The notes beneath the pieces were generated by a model. The model ran no database searches. It was not told where the DNA came from and saw nothing but the letters and a program-made list of their open reading frames with translations. From positions 16,000,898-16,064,897 of the forward strand of contig NW_024037076.1 of assembly GCF_015706575.1 (NCBI RefSeq): a stretch of DNA of 64,000 nucleotides, in the 5' to 3' direction. The position numbers were made by a program, and so were the translations under genes. This stretch comes from Patiria miniata. Lineage: Eukaryota; Echinodermata; Asteroidea; Valvatida; Asterinidae. Shown here piece after piece: positions 29,767 through 41,799 of the stretch. Each line of letters opens with the position of its first letter. The stretch's first letter is position 1.

Positions 29767-30009
29767 TAGAAGCAGTATGCACAATACATGTACTACCAAT
29801 GAGTCCGTTTTTATAGATTCACGCTTCACCGGGTAGGCGAAACTATATGGAATTGGATTTCATGAGACGACGTGCGTTACTTCTGTATCCGTTTCTTATG
29901 TCATCCATCGGACTCAGACACAGATTACAAGTTTCTGTATGGGTACAGAAGCCGGGCGTACGGTAGACTGGTCGTGACTGGCCCTCAGCAGCGTGGCCAT
30001 GGTTAATTC

Positions 30010-30242
30010 TCCCCAGCGATTGGGGGGAGGGGGGGGGGATATTATGTTTAATCCGTTAACCATGGTCACTTATAGGACTACACATTTCCAGTGGCCGGGG
30101 CCGGGGCGACTAGGGTTTCCCCTCCCTGGCTACGCCTATGAGACAGGCATGTCAATCACCACAGACATGTCAATCACGTATACTTTCTAACTTTTTTCTA
30201 TAAACTGTCAACGAGCGAAGGGCAGGGGGGGGGGGGGGGTGC
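30010..30242. repeat. G-runs, possible G-quadruplex sites
   Basis: A long G-run block at about 30014-30038 and a run of about fifteen G near 30225-30239, separated by about 190 bases in the spacer between the two genes. Confidence 0.65.
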
Positions 30243-31040
30243 GAGCGAAGCTGTCCACGTGCTGCATTGCCTGACAACTGAGGGCGCTGTTGCAGTCAAA
30301 CTTTTTGGCATAATCGCATTGGCCTGAAACACATCTAAAATGACCACAAGTGGATCCAGAACCAACTTTTTTTTCGGAGGGGTGGACATTAATTGGACAA
30401 AATCAGAAAGGACTGACCCACCCTATTTGACACTGGGGGCGCCCTTGCCCCTTTTTCGTTCCTTTCTTTCTTTCTTTCTAATATTTCATAAATCCGTAGG
30501 GGGACAGTTGACTGAAATTTATAGCTTTCAATTCACTTTCACTTCTCCGGTGTATTTATTAACATTTGGTTTTGGTCCCCATTTAGGCCAAATTTGATGG
30601 ATTTTGCAATTTATTGTAAAAACGAATTTGTAGCCAATGGCGAAGGCCTTCAAGCTCTAAAGAAATTATATTTAAAAAATGGCATTCCTGAGCAGTTTGT
30701 TCATACATGATTGAACGCAGTCGTGACTGCGGACGCCAGCACACCTTTAATTTTAGTACAATAGGCACGCCCCCGCGCCGTAGCAGTTCAAGGATTGGTT
30801 GAGACAACTTACAATAGTGACGAATAAAGGATGCTGTCACAGCTTGGTGCGCGTGGAATTTGGAGTCCTTCCAAAACGAAGGTTGTCAATATTTGTGCGA
30901 TATACAAAAATATCAATTATCGATCTCAATATCAATGCAAAAAAATACTGCTAACAGCAACAGCGTTCAGTTACTGTTTTGACTCTATCAGTATTTTTAT
31001 TCAAACTTTGATTAAACGGGAGAAATTAAACATAGAAAGT

Positions 31041-31117
31041 TCAGAATTTGTCCGGGTGAAATTCACGACCAATGACATATCAATGATTGGTCGTGAATTT
31101 CACTCGATAAATTCTGA
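31041..31117. repeat. hairpin with 18-bp perfect core
   Basis: GTGAAATTCACGACCAAT pairs with ATTGGTCGTGAATTTCAC around a 12-base loop; pairing extends outward to TCAGAATTT / AAATTCTGA. It lies inside an open stretch of 141 codons that I do not accept as a gene. Confidence 0.9.
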
Positions 31118-31529
31118 AATTAGCTTGTGGAAATTCACCCCACCCGACTTCGCGACTGAAACTAGAAACAAAAGACGGTTAAAGAGTTATAAATTCATTC
31201 ATTGGAATCGATATAGATTTTCACTCCGAGTTTCCAATGAAGAGATTCCTTTTTAAATACTTTCATTCTAGAATTTGAATGATTTTCACTCCAAATCGTC
31301 AAGGTCATATAGCAAGATAGAAACTTTTGAAGCGCAAGCGCACTATGCCCAGCCCTAAACTCCCAAACTACGCTGCGCTACTGATGAGAGCAAAAGCCAT
31401 TATTGTTAAATAATCATTACGATTTCACTCGACTGATTTTGTTTCTATTTAGGCATACCAGGTATATTGTCCTCATGTTTGTCCTTTCACTGCGAAATAT
31501 TCCCTTTCGAGGGTAACAGAAAATCAGTG

Positions 31530-31827
31530 TTTGGGTAAGCCAGCGAGCTCTACGGATGGTGTATAGCATGCATCACAGTCCTAGCCTACCTCCACGATCA
31601 GACGAAGCGCAGGACCCACACACCCACTCGCCAACCTCGGGATCAGCACGGCCGGCTGACAGCTCTCGTCACGGAGAAGATTGCAGCCTGGACACTCACC
31701 CGAAGTAGGACAGCAATCAGGACCGCTGCTTGTGGACTGTAGTTTGCAACCTGTCTACTCTGGGTTGAGAATGTCACCCACTTATGAGGCATCTTTCAAC
31801 AGTTCAATATCACAGACGACATAGCGG
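31530..31827 (+). other. candidate non-coding first exon upstream of the giant gene
   Basis: This block is noticeably richer in G+C than its surroundings, has no TE resemblance I can see, and ends in a strong donor, AGCG|GTAAGT-like (GCGGGTAAGTAG, GT at 31828). It lies between the two genes on the strand of the giant gene, which needs an upstream exon. The link to 48638 is inference only; it could belong to another transcript. Confidence 0.3.
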
Positions 31828-31849
31828 GTAAGTAGCGATACTTCTTCTC

Positions 31850-32281
31850 TTCAAAGGTATAATGGACACCATTTGCAAACTATCAAGAATGGAGCTGTCA
31901 AAATATTATCATGTAATATCCTCCTTGATTGTAAGTAAATAATAGGATCAAGCATCCTGTAAAATCGCTGCGCCTTATAGTAGGCCTATGCTGTCAATTT
32001 CGAGAAAGTAGGAATTACTATCATTTTCTAGCGATGGTTTGTGGGACCAAACCATCGCGCTTTCAACGGAAACTCATGATATGCTTTACGTCGAGAAATA
32101 TGAATGCATTTTCACAGTTTTCAACAAAAACAAAAATAATGCGGTTGACATCAGAGCTGAAATTTTGACAGCTTAGGTTTTTTTGATAACCTGCTTCAGA
32201 TTGATTGTATTGTTGTTCCTTGAATCGGAAAACAAAAAACCGCTACACATTTTTTTTGCAAATGGTGTCTTTTACCTTTAA
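31850..32281 (+). mobile_element. TTAA-type MITE related to family A
   Basis: Left TCAAAGGTATAATGGACACC and right GGTGTCTTTTACCTTTAA are inverted; shares GCATCCTGTAAAATC with family A. The left TTAA appears changed to TCAA. It starts about 20 bases after the donor of the candidate exon. Confidence 0.75.
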
Positions 32282-32590
32282 CTGTTGACAATATTAAAAC
32301 ATTTTATCGAAAACGAAAAAGTCATTCTCGACAACCTCATCTGATAAAAGCTTGAAAGTTTAAGTCAAACATAAAAATGGTAAACGGTAAAAAAAAAAAC
32401 CCGGCAGTCTCGGCGGACAGACGACGTCAAGCATCGCAACTATATAGTGCCTTAAAAAATAGAGATTCACCCGTAGATAGTACCTTCTCACCTACGGTGT
32501 TCACTTTTACGGGCATGTTAATTTATGCCAACGTTGGTGGTATTTAGAAATGTAACACTTTTTTGAAAATGGGATTCTAACGTGGGCCTA

Positions 32591-32961
32591 TTAAAGGCAT
32601 ATAGGATCATTTGCATTTACACCCAAATGTAACTTACCGAATTGTTATCAAAAAGCCTACTTCAGTTAAAGATCGTGCTGGTACTATAAACACTCTGTGG
32701 AGTTATTCCGTCTGGCTTGTCGACTTAGAAGAAATTAGGGAATGTAGGTGATTTCCAACGATCAGTCAAATTGACTGATTCTTTGGAGGGAAAAAAAGAG
32801 TTATTATGACGACATCGTGTTTCGTGATTAAATGGTTGTGTAGAGTGTCGAGCTGATGCTTCAACAATTACAAGTTAGGTTTTGAACATTCTTCTTTGAA
32901 CTTTGATTGGTGTCATTGTTGGAATCGAACAAAATGCATTGATGATCATGTATGCCTTTAA
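32591..32961 (+). mobile_element. TTAA-type MITE, about 370 bp
   Basis: Left TTAAAGGCATATAGGATCAT and right ATGATCATGTATGCCTTTAA are inverted; inside, TTCCAACGATCAGTC/GACTGATTC words also face each other. TTAA on both sides. Confidence 0.8.
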
Positions 32962-33821
32962 ACTCCAATTCTTAGTGATCATTACAAACGGGGCAGTTTA
33001 TTTCGTTAGATGGTATGTTCCTAATTTCTGTCTTCAGTAGTCTCAAAAATTCGAGGTGTTTCTCTCAATGTCATTTTTATTGTCAATGTCATGTTTTCCA
33101 AATTTGTATCTTATTATTTTAGTCTCTAAACTTTGGGAGGTGTTTTTCTCAATATCGCTTTGCTAATCTCATATACTTACTGATGAAGAATAGTGATCCA
33201 CTTTTGAAGTGGACTTTCCCTTCAGTGTGTTGAGCTTTAGAATAAGTGAAAGGTCGCGGGTGTCATTGTTACTCACCAAGATTAGCGCACACACCTGCGA
33301 TTTCAATAGTCAAGTCTGTGAAAATCAAGATCAGTGTACATGTCAGTCCGTGAGGCGATACGAGCGGAAAGGATTACAGATAAACCCCCAAGCTTGAAAA
33401 TAGTTTCAACAAAGGCTTCTTTTATGTATAGGCAAAGTTGTTACTAGAAAGTCATGCGGAAAGTGCCCTTTTTTAAGCTCACGCCAGGGGGCCGGCGGTG
33501 GCTTTCGTATCAATTGAACTGTGAGAATAAAATCAATTAAAAGAGAATTTAATGGTCGAAAAAATGAAATCAAAACACCTTCCTTTAGATGAGTTGACCT
33601 TAACACTGTGAGGTGGTCCTCTTTATTGCGACTGCTTAAAAAGTTGGACATGCATCAGTCCAGTCTTTGGCCTCAAATTGATATCACTTGACTTCTCTCT
33701 CAGCTGCAATACAAGGGTGAGTAAAAAAAAACGAACCCAAATGTCGGGGCCATGGTTCTAGTGAAGTTCTGCATGTAACACTTTCAAAATCTAGGGTATG
33801 AAAGTCCAATTCATAACAAAT
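32962..33821. other. spacer stretch without recognised features
   Basis: AT-rich; a block of more balanced composition at about 33205-33400 holds a 62-codon open stretch with no recognisable similarity. Nothing supported. Confidence 0.4.
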
Positions 33822-34076
33822 TGTTTTCGTTTTGCTGAAAGAACGCACACCTTTTTAGTGATCCGTGGACAGAACTTTAAAACGGTGGTTGTGTTTAAAA
33901 CTCCGTAACTTGAAAAGTACATGAGTGATGTGAATGATTCTTGTACTTAAAGAAAACTTGTGAATTGGGCTTTTATATTCGTAGATTTTGAAAGTGGTAC
34001 ATGCAAAACTTCACTAAAACAATGGTCCCGACATTTGGGTTTCGGGTTTTTTTTTGACTCACCCTGTACAGTGAAA
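33822..34076 (+). mobile_element. mariner-like non-autonomous element, copy 2
   Basis: Direct-orientation partner of 19884-20190, moderately diverged. The right end GACTCACCCTGTAC is a mariner-type terminus (TACAGGGTGAGTC on the other strand). The left end is not defined. Confidence 0.6.
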
Positions 34077-34693
34077 AAAAGTCTCCTTTCAAAATTTAAT
34101 TGAGACCTAAAACTTGGTTGGCTCATGAAATTTTTTAGAATGTTGTCGGCTAAAGAGTGAGTTAAGGTGGCCTGATTTTGTTTTGCATGTTTTTCAGCAC
34201 TCAAGGTCCCAGTTTGGACTCACACATGATTGATAGTAAACTGTACGCCTATTTTGATCGATTATGAATTGAGGCCTACTGAGTGTTTACGATAATTCAC
34301 CCCAAAAGTCCTCCTTGTGCACTTTTACCTTGGAAAAATAAAACTGATAATGAAAGGCCCTACCTTTTTACATGCGTGACAAGTATTCATTTGTCATACT
34401 GAACTAAAGTCACGATGACAATACCTCACTTGTTATCGCTAAAGGGGATCACAATGTTGCCTGGTGTGGTTCCAAATATCGGGGACTTTATATTTTGGTC
34501 TCTGATTCGCCATCAATCATAGTTATTGATGGTTGTAATGTACCGACGCAAAGCCCGCATTCCAAAAGTCGAGGAAACTGAGAGAAAACAAGTAGAAATG
34601 ACGTAATGCGAAAGGGCTATAGGAAACAATTATCCAGGCGCGAAAACACCCGCAGAAAGTTGTACACTGTCCCATGTCGCTGTGGGAAGAACG

Positions 34694-35727
34694 TTAAAAG
34701 GGGTATGTTAGAGATGTTGGTGCATCAGAGTTGTATCGAGTCAATGACTCGACTTGAGTCCGAATCGAGTCACAATTTCTGGTGACTCGACTCGACTCAA
34801 ATCCTTAAGGGTAAATGACTCTACTCGAGTCAGTGCGAGCGAATGACTCGACTTCACTCGAGTCCCTCATCAGAAGACTCGACTCGACTCGAGCGAAGGC
34901 TAGTATTGTAAGATTGAAGTCGTAAACATAAAAGCAAAACTTCGCGAAAAATATTTGCAATGACATATATACGGTCCAAAACTTATGTTCACGTCACTTT
35001 GCGAATAAGAATACAGTCCGATGCAGCGGCCACTTTCCATGTACAAACACACAACGTGTCACAGACTCCCAAATCCTGGTTCTGGAATGCACAAAATACT
35101 ATTCAGGAACCGGATTTTAACACATTTTGCAATTCGGTGTTTCATCATTGGCTTTGGGTGATTTCTGATAAAGCTCTGATTCGAACGCCGGCTAAATTTA
35201 TGCCCTCATTCAAATACACTGTAGATACATGCCCAATTTTAAATAACCAGTTTAAACAGTTTTGTATGATAATACAATTTGGTTTTGATGTCAGCGATCA
35301 GCGAAAAAAATTATAGACCCGAAGCCAACCAGATAGCCATTGATATAAGATTGAAGTTTCACTTCTTGTTAAATTGCGCAGTCGCATTTTGTGTTGAATT
35401 GAGGAACCTAAAGACGATGTTGAAAGTGTTTGAGAATACATGGAATGTCATGTTTCATGGTTAAATCAATCATTTCAAGGATATCTCGTTTATTCATTCA
35501 AAAACTATATCTAGTGCAAAACCAAACACTCAAAACTTGGCTTGGGCGTTGGCCCAACTTGGCATGGTTTAATAGGCTATGCCCATTGCAAGCTATGTTT
35601 TAAAGGTTGTTAAATTTCATTGCTATAATGTTTGATGAAAAACAAAATCTTTGGAATGACTAATTATTTATGGACAACATAAGGCACCGTTTTAAGCAAC
35701 AACACCTCTAACATACCCCCTTTTTAA
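34694..35727. mobile_element. 1.03-kb TTAA-bounded element carrying a GACTCG array
   Basis: Ends TTAAAAGGGGTATGTTAGAG and CTCTAACATACCCCCTTTTT (AA follows) are inverted, with TTAA on both sides. Block 34738-34890 inside is a degenerate GACTCGACTCGAGTC array. No transposase reading frame seen. Confidence 0.85.
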
Positions 35728-38518
35728 CGCACTGCCCAAAAGCCGTGACAGCGCATTCATCAGAAAGCTTAACTCACCACTTATTCAACAAAGTTTTTTC
35801 CCCTTTGTGACCGAAGAGGCGCAATTAAGGTATCAATTGAAAGCTGAACTACCCTTTAAGTTGGGACCACTTTGACGTTGTACAATTTCCTAAATTTTAC
35901 AAATGAGCCCATTGTTTTTGGATTACCTTTATTTTGATACATCCCTGTATAACTTTAGCGGGCGCGGTTTCCTTGCTAATTCTGTAAAAACAAAACCTGT
36001 AGTTTTCCTTATTTGTTTCTTATAATGATGGTTTTCAATAATGTGCCTCGTGACCTCCTATTCAAACTGGTATAAACAAGATCCCCACCTAAAACGAAAG
36101 TCAATCCCATATACCTGGATGAAAATTAGATTAAAGGAAGATGTTGATTTCAACTCTTCACGAAATCGAACAATATTTGTGGTCAATATAAATATTTGTC
36201 AGCGAGAAATAGTAAGAATACTACCTCGCCACTCCCTAACCTTATTTTAGACATTCACATTGAATTGATCAATGTTGCGATCACTAATTATTGACACAGA
36301 AAACAGTACGCTGCATTCCAAGTTGACTTGTAGGCGATATGTCAACATGAAATGTTTCTTTTTCAGCCAGGGTCGACGTTTTCCCACAGTGTTGGAGTAT
36401 TCTGTGATTCATTTGATATTCTTGTGGCCTTCGGAGTTGTAAGCGACTCTCTGACTCCATTGACACCCGTGAGAGACGGCGGATTGTTCTTGGCCTTGCC
36501 TGCTGAATTCCGTACCGCGTTTTTTATTTCGCCGTGCGACCGTTTGTGCATTACATTTTTTTTCTGCAGCCAAGTGATAGTCACTTAACCACAATGCGCA
36601 TGCGTCAGCTGTAAATGCATGATTCTCGGGCTTTAAAAAAATATTTTTAAATCCAGAGACTTGAATCGAAAACAATAGGTGAAATTTACTAAATTGAAAG
36701 CACATAACAAAACCACAATAATTTTTAAAGTTGAACAAAGAAATTGACTTGAGCGAGATTTTAACCTGCGACCACCAGATCATCGTTCCGGCGCTGTATC
36801 AAGCACAACTGAAGAAAGGCAGGTACGAGTGCACAATAAGCCCTAGCGAAAAGTGCGACGCCGATGGTATATTATGGATTACCATACTTTTGGTAAATTT
36901 TTGAGACATTTCCTCTTTCTGGACACCGTCCAACCACTACACAAAATGGCGGTCACCTTGTTCGGGTCTTGCGTGACAGACTTGCATGAAATCGATGAAA
37001 ACGGTGACCCTACCAGAGCTAAAAAAAATCGATCAACATGATCTCTGCCAGAGCTTAAAAATGCGACGCCGAAAAATGCTACGCCGATGGCACATATGGT
37101 ACACCATACTCAGGTCAGTTTTCGGGAACAGACAGACTGACCGTCCGACCGACCACAAAGTGACATGTGTAGAACCTCCTGCTAGAGCTTAACAAGTCAA
37201 ATCTTTGGAGAAAAGAAAATATTTGAGGGTTCGAAGATACAGTGCCCAGCCATTTCTCCTTGCATGGAACGTGTCGGTTCGACTTTTGCTTGAAATTTAA
37301 AACCTTATAAATTCATCTCAAATCACGTGGCATTTTTTTTTTCAATCACGTGATTATGTTTCACGCAAGCGAATTATGATGAGTGACTAAACGTGGATGC
37401 AAAATAAAATTTGCCGACCGTACGCGACCGTGGTTCTCATGACTGTCAACAGCAAGACAACAGTTGTAGGCGGGTCCTTTAATGAGCGAACTTGAAGTTA
37501 CTGGGGCCAGGTTGTTTTTTTGCCGTGGCGACCAAAGTGACGTTTGGAGGCCGTTTGTGGTTTAGCTGGAGTCGACGTTGTGTGGAGTACTAGTAACGTG
37601 TTATCTTAAGAGATAAAAAGTTCTGTTCTGAGGATCCGTGACCGTTTTGCTGTCTTCCTGAGAAACAGACCTCATCATTAGATTCGCAATGGATCAGTAA
37701 AAATGGTAAGGAAATATATGATAGAAAAAGAAGCTCGAATGGCCTATAATTATGTGACCGCCTAGTGCAGAAAACTTGCTTTGGTAAAATTTCCGATACT
37801 ATATTTTCATCTAAAAAAAAAACAGGCCTGTAAGATTGCGTATTGAAATTCGGGTCATTGTTTTTCCAATTGGCTTGATGTTTAATCATGCGTGCTTAAT
37901 TTATTGTCCGTAAATATTGCTGACTTTCCATCGAGTCTTGTTTTCATTGTGCATATTTTTTATAAAAGTGTGCATTATGCTGCCTGTCTCCTGTCGAGGT
38001 CATGGGAACTTCAGTTTGAACTTTGGGAAATTCCTCGTTGGTGACTAGACACCTTGATGATACACTTTCGAAACATCCTGATTTATCTTCAGATTTCTAG
38101 GTTCCTCCACCCATACGGTACACGCAATCAATACCTTAATATCCTGCTGACCCAACGACTGAAAAAGGCTGTTATAGGTTTCATACTGACAATCAACGCA
38201 TGCAAGACGGTGTTACCACCTCTTTTCTCTGCATCTATAAACATATTTAATTAATATTTATCAGTATGCTCTTCAATTATAGTATTCATTTTGCCCTTGA
38301 TTTGTACAATTCATTTAACGGAAAAGAGCTTCTTTTCTTTAATGTCTGCAATCATTTAAAGGCTATTATTTTGGGTCGCACGAAACAAAATCTGTTTATC
38401 GTATAGCGGCGCAACTAATTCAAAATTTGTCGAATAATTATCCCTTAACTCAACGCGGGAGGATATTGTTCAAAAGGGATTCACATTTGTACTAAAAGCA
38501 CGAGGAGAGCAATTTTTA
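35728..38518. other. spacer, mostly unrecognised; tandem-like GCGACGCCGAT block at 36850-37190
   Basis: Two similar blocks near 36855-36900 and 37060-37115 share GCGACGCCGATGG(T/C)A and a following ACCATACT. Next come GACAGACAGACTGACCGTCC-like text and CCTGCTAGAGCTT, a style seen in short interspersed repeats. Otherwise nothing supported. Confidence 0.4.
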
Positions 38519-38519
38519 T

Positions 38520-38880
38520 TTGTCCACTTTTGGGGCGTCAAGAAAAGTCGTCATAATAAAACCCACGTTTTCTGCTGACAGAAGGTTTACATTTTGAAAA
38601 AAGGGTGTTGTGACTTCTAAAATCTAAATCTCTGCAGCCAGGAAATGGGAAAACGGGGTTGTCCACTTTTGAAGAATCATAATTTTTGCTAATAAAAAAA
38701 TTGAGATTTTTAGTTGTCCACTTTTGAAGCGCCAAGATAGTCGTCAAAGTACAATCCAAATTTCTGATAGCAGAAAATTGAGTTTAAAAAAACAACAGGT
38801 GTTGGTATTTCTAAACACCTAAAATTCTACTAGCGCAAAATGGGAAAATGCGGTTATCCACTTTTGGCGCTCCATATACT
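38520..38880 (+). repeat. tandem duplication marked by four TTGTCCACTTTTG words
   Basis: TTGTCCACTTTTG or TTATCCACTTTTG occurs at 38520, 38659, 38714 and 38854, spaced 139, 55 and 140. The 139/140-base segments share GTCGTCA.A.TA, TTTCTG.T..CAGAA and GGGAAAA.GCGG. So a roughly 195-bp unit appears duplicated and diverged. Confidence 0.7.
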
Positions 38881-40689
38881 ATATAATATAACTCTTTATT
38901 TTAAAAATCAATCAATTATTGACTGATCGCTGTAAACCACCTATATTTCTTGATAGTATAAATGCAAGCCAGACGGAAGAATTTCACGGTGTGTTTAGTA
39001 CCGGTACGATCTTTAATCCAAGTAGGCTGTTTGACAATAATTCGGTAAGTTACTTTTGGGATAAATGCAAATAAAAATCGACTCATTCCTGCTCCGGCCG
39101 GCCCCTGTCGCATGACAGTGGCGGCTCGTTGTTTATATTCTTAACACTTTAAAGTTTACTCAAGGAATATAAATATTTGCCAGTGAATTAAGGAGGCGCA
39201 GTTACTTTTCTAAACCTGCTTGTTTGAGCTTACAGCTAGCACTAGACAACGTCTTTTTTGTAAACATTATCCGTAGTTGCAACATTTCCAAATAATTTAC
39301 ACGTATGCATGACGCGCACGGGCCCGTAGGTGTGTGTGGATTTAAATGCCTTCATTGTGTGGCAGCTAACCAGACGCAGGAGATTTTACTGTGAAAAGAA
39401 ATCGACAGACCAAGCAGCGGTTTTGAGGGGGAGTATTGTGCTTGTGCACTGGGTCGTAACTGTTTGTGGTTGGGTCACTTCATTGTTGCTGTCACACTAT
39501 ACGCTTCGTACATGCATAGTTTCCAGGGAATTTATTTGGCGAGCTACTTGCGTTTCTGTGTGTGGGCTAGGCAACTTCATTTTTGATTTGGGCGTATACG
39601 ATCGGGCAACTTGAGTTGATGACGAGGCCGGATTATTATAGTCCATGGCTGATATGGAGTCGGTGAAACTGCATGGATAATTTCTTGGAGGTCGATATTT
39701 CTGTTCTGGTGAGTTGAGCACTTGACCAGCTATATGCTGAAGTTCTGATACCAAGCATACAATCGTACAGGGAACCATCGTACATTATGTCCCACCCATA
39801 AGCTTTTTCACATCACGATCGAGTGCTAAGACTCAGAGTGAATGAAGCAATATCTTGAAGTTAGTATTCGTAAAGTGTGATATACTTTTGACGTAACTTT
39901 TTATTTACTCATACACGTTTTTGTCGATCGAGTCTCTTCCATTATTGATGTTGATGTGACTGTTTTAGTTTTCAAACGAATCTGTAAAACTCAAATACAC
40001 CGTGAATCACGACTCGCCCTGTAGTACGCTAGGCCTTTTACATGCGAAACAGATAGCCCTGCAACTCCGCTTTGGACATCCATACGTAACAGTTTTACGT
40101 AATCCTAAATTCATTATTAACCCTAACCTCCGACCCACATAAAGCTACAAAATACTACTGAGTAGTAACCTGTAGTATGCATTTGTGGAAGATCTGATGA
40201 AGATGCAGAAATCTGCACAACTTCTTCCTTAAACGGTTTAAGGCTAAATACAAATAAAAAAAACATCAATGGGCAATTCCAGGCATTTATAAACGTCAGT
40301 GTTGACCTTCAAACTAAAAATTTAATTGAAACATATCATTAAGAAGTTTATACATGTAGCTATGTTTTATTGAAATAAAGTTTATTTTTAAATAATGCTC
40401 AACTATTCAGTTACTTTTAACTGACAAATTAGCAAAGTAGGCAATTCCATGCAGCATATTATTCATTGGCTCTGTCACGGGTATTACACTTCCTTTCATA
40501 ACTGAATTGCCCAAGTATCAACAAAATCAATCTATCTGAGAACGTGCGACACCCGTTTTTCGAGCCGATTTCTACTATACGTGAACAAAAACGTTTGATA
40601 TTTAAAAAAAAAAATAATTGTAGTAACTATTTGATACCATTTATCAGAATTGAAATCCACTTTATGATGGTATCTTTTCTGATGAACAC
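38881..40689. other. spacer stretch, little recognised
   Basis: Contains TTAACCCTAACCTCCGACCC at 40118-40137, a possible further head of the TTAACCC family followed by TACTACTGAGTAGTA, but no matching end. No ORF or RNA gene supported. Confidence 0.4.
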
Positions 40690-40846
40690 TTGTCCAATAA
40701 GTTGGAACTGCCCAGATAAATACGTCAGTGGTGGATTCAAATGTGTCATGTACAGTTTTGTATATGACGCACAGTGATTGATGGATTTTGATGGACTTGG
40801 TCCAGTTCCTAGTAAAAGACGCTAGGGAGTTTGGGTTAACAGAATC
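40690..40846 (-). mobile_element. second copy of the AAGTCCATCAAAATCC-body element, incomplete
   Basis: Reverse complement of the first 130 bases of 22370-22713. Its head is better preserved: GTTAACCCAAACTCCCTAGC, then TTTTACTAGGAACTGGACC, then AAGTCCATCAAAATCCATCA. Confidence 0.75.
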
Positions 40847-41571
40847 CAGTTAGTCATGTATGAGACCCAAAAATTGTGCATAGGCCTACGTCTTCTCTGT
40901 TTCCTCAAAATGTTCAGACATGTGTACATGACTTGTACGTACGGGCCACCGTGCTGAATTTGGTAGGCTATATTATGCACCCTACCTACGTTAGCAGTTG
41001 TACTGCTTCAAACGAAAAGAAATGCACAAGCCTATAGTTAGATTACTTACTTTGCGTTCCGTATTTTCGGCATGTTCCGCTAATTATGTACCACACAAGA
41101 TATTTTGCCCTTTGTTATTGAAATATCTTGAAAAAAAAAGCTACGACTAGAAAACTTTCCAATCTCATTTACTCGGATTTGTTTTCGACCACAGATGGAC
41201 TTTGTACAGTACACATCCACAAAAATGGCGACTGTCTTCTAGATTTAGTTCGGTTTTGGAACTTTTCCATAGTAGACGGGGTTGTCTAAAATAATGTTCA
41301 GTCCCAATAGTGTTTTTCCTTTTATTTTGATTCATTGTTTAAACAGTTTGATTTATTGGACGATGTGCATGAATGCTATACTTCATAGGCATAGGCCTAT
41401 GGCTGTTTTTGTAACTGTTATTTAACGGATAGTGGCCGGTGTTTGCGTCTTTGGGCGACGTGACAATGTAACAATTGTTAATACTCAAGCTCGTGTTTGA
41501 TTGCCAAGCAGTTAAAGGCAATTAGGATCTTATTCCTGGATGATTTCTGGTTTGATTTTTGGCCAGATTAT

Positions 41572-41674
41572 AGCCACCCACCACGCGCCAGACTGTGCTT
41601 ACAATGTAAGCACAGTCTGTATCTGTCGAATACTGCAAGCAAAACTCCACTACGGTTGCAGGTGCGTGGTGGCT
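41572..41674. repeat. nested inverted repeats
   Basis: CAGACTGTGCTTAC / GTAAGCACAGTCTG (41589-41619) is a perfect 14-bp hairpin with a 3-base loop. Around it, AGCCACCCACCACGCGCC pairs with GGTGCGTGGTGGCT. Confidence 0.85.
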
Positions 41675-41799
41675 ACATGTAGCAGAAATGTTTATATGAT
41701 TGTATTTGTAATGCCCCTTAGTATTGAAGATAACTACTTTCCGCAAATTCTGTTCTGCAGTTTATCACTCAATGCACTGTTTAATTGTATTTAGACTTC

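Noticed and set aside
30831-31256. 141-codon open stretch on the plus strand
   Set aside because: It runs through a hairpin and AT-rich repeats, has no recognisable motif and poor codon character.
34960-35316. 118-codon open stretch on the plus strand
   Set aside because: Lies wholly inside a TTAA-bounded element and shows no transposase or host motif.
36409-36783. 124-codon open stretch on the minus strand
   Set aside because: Composition and lack of similarity suggest chance; it overlaps other open stretches on both strands.
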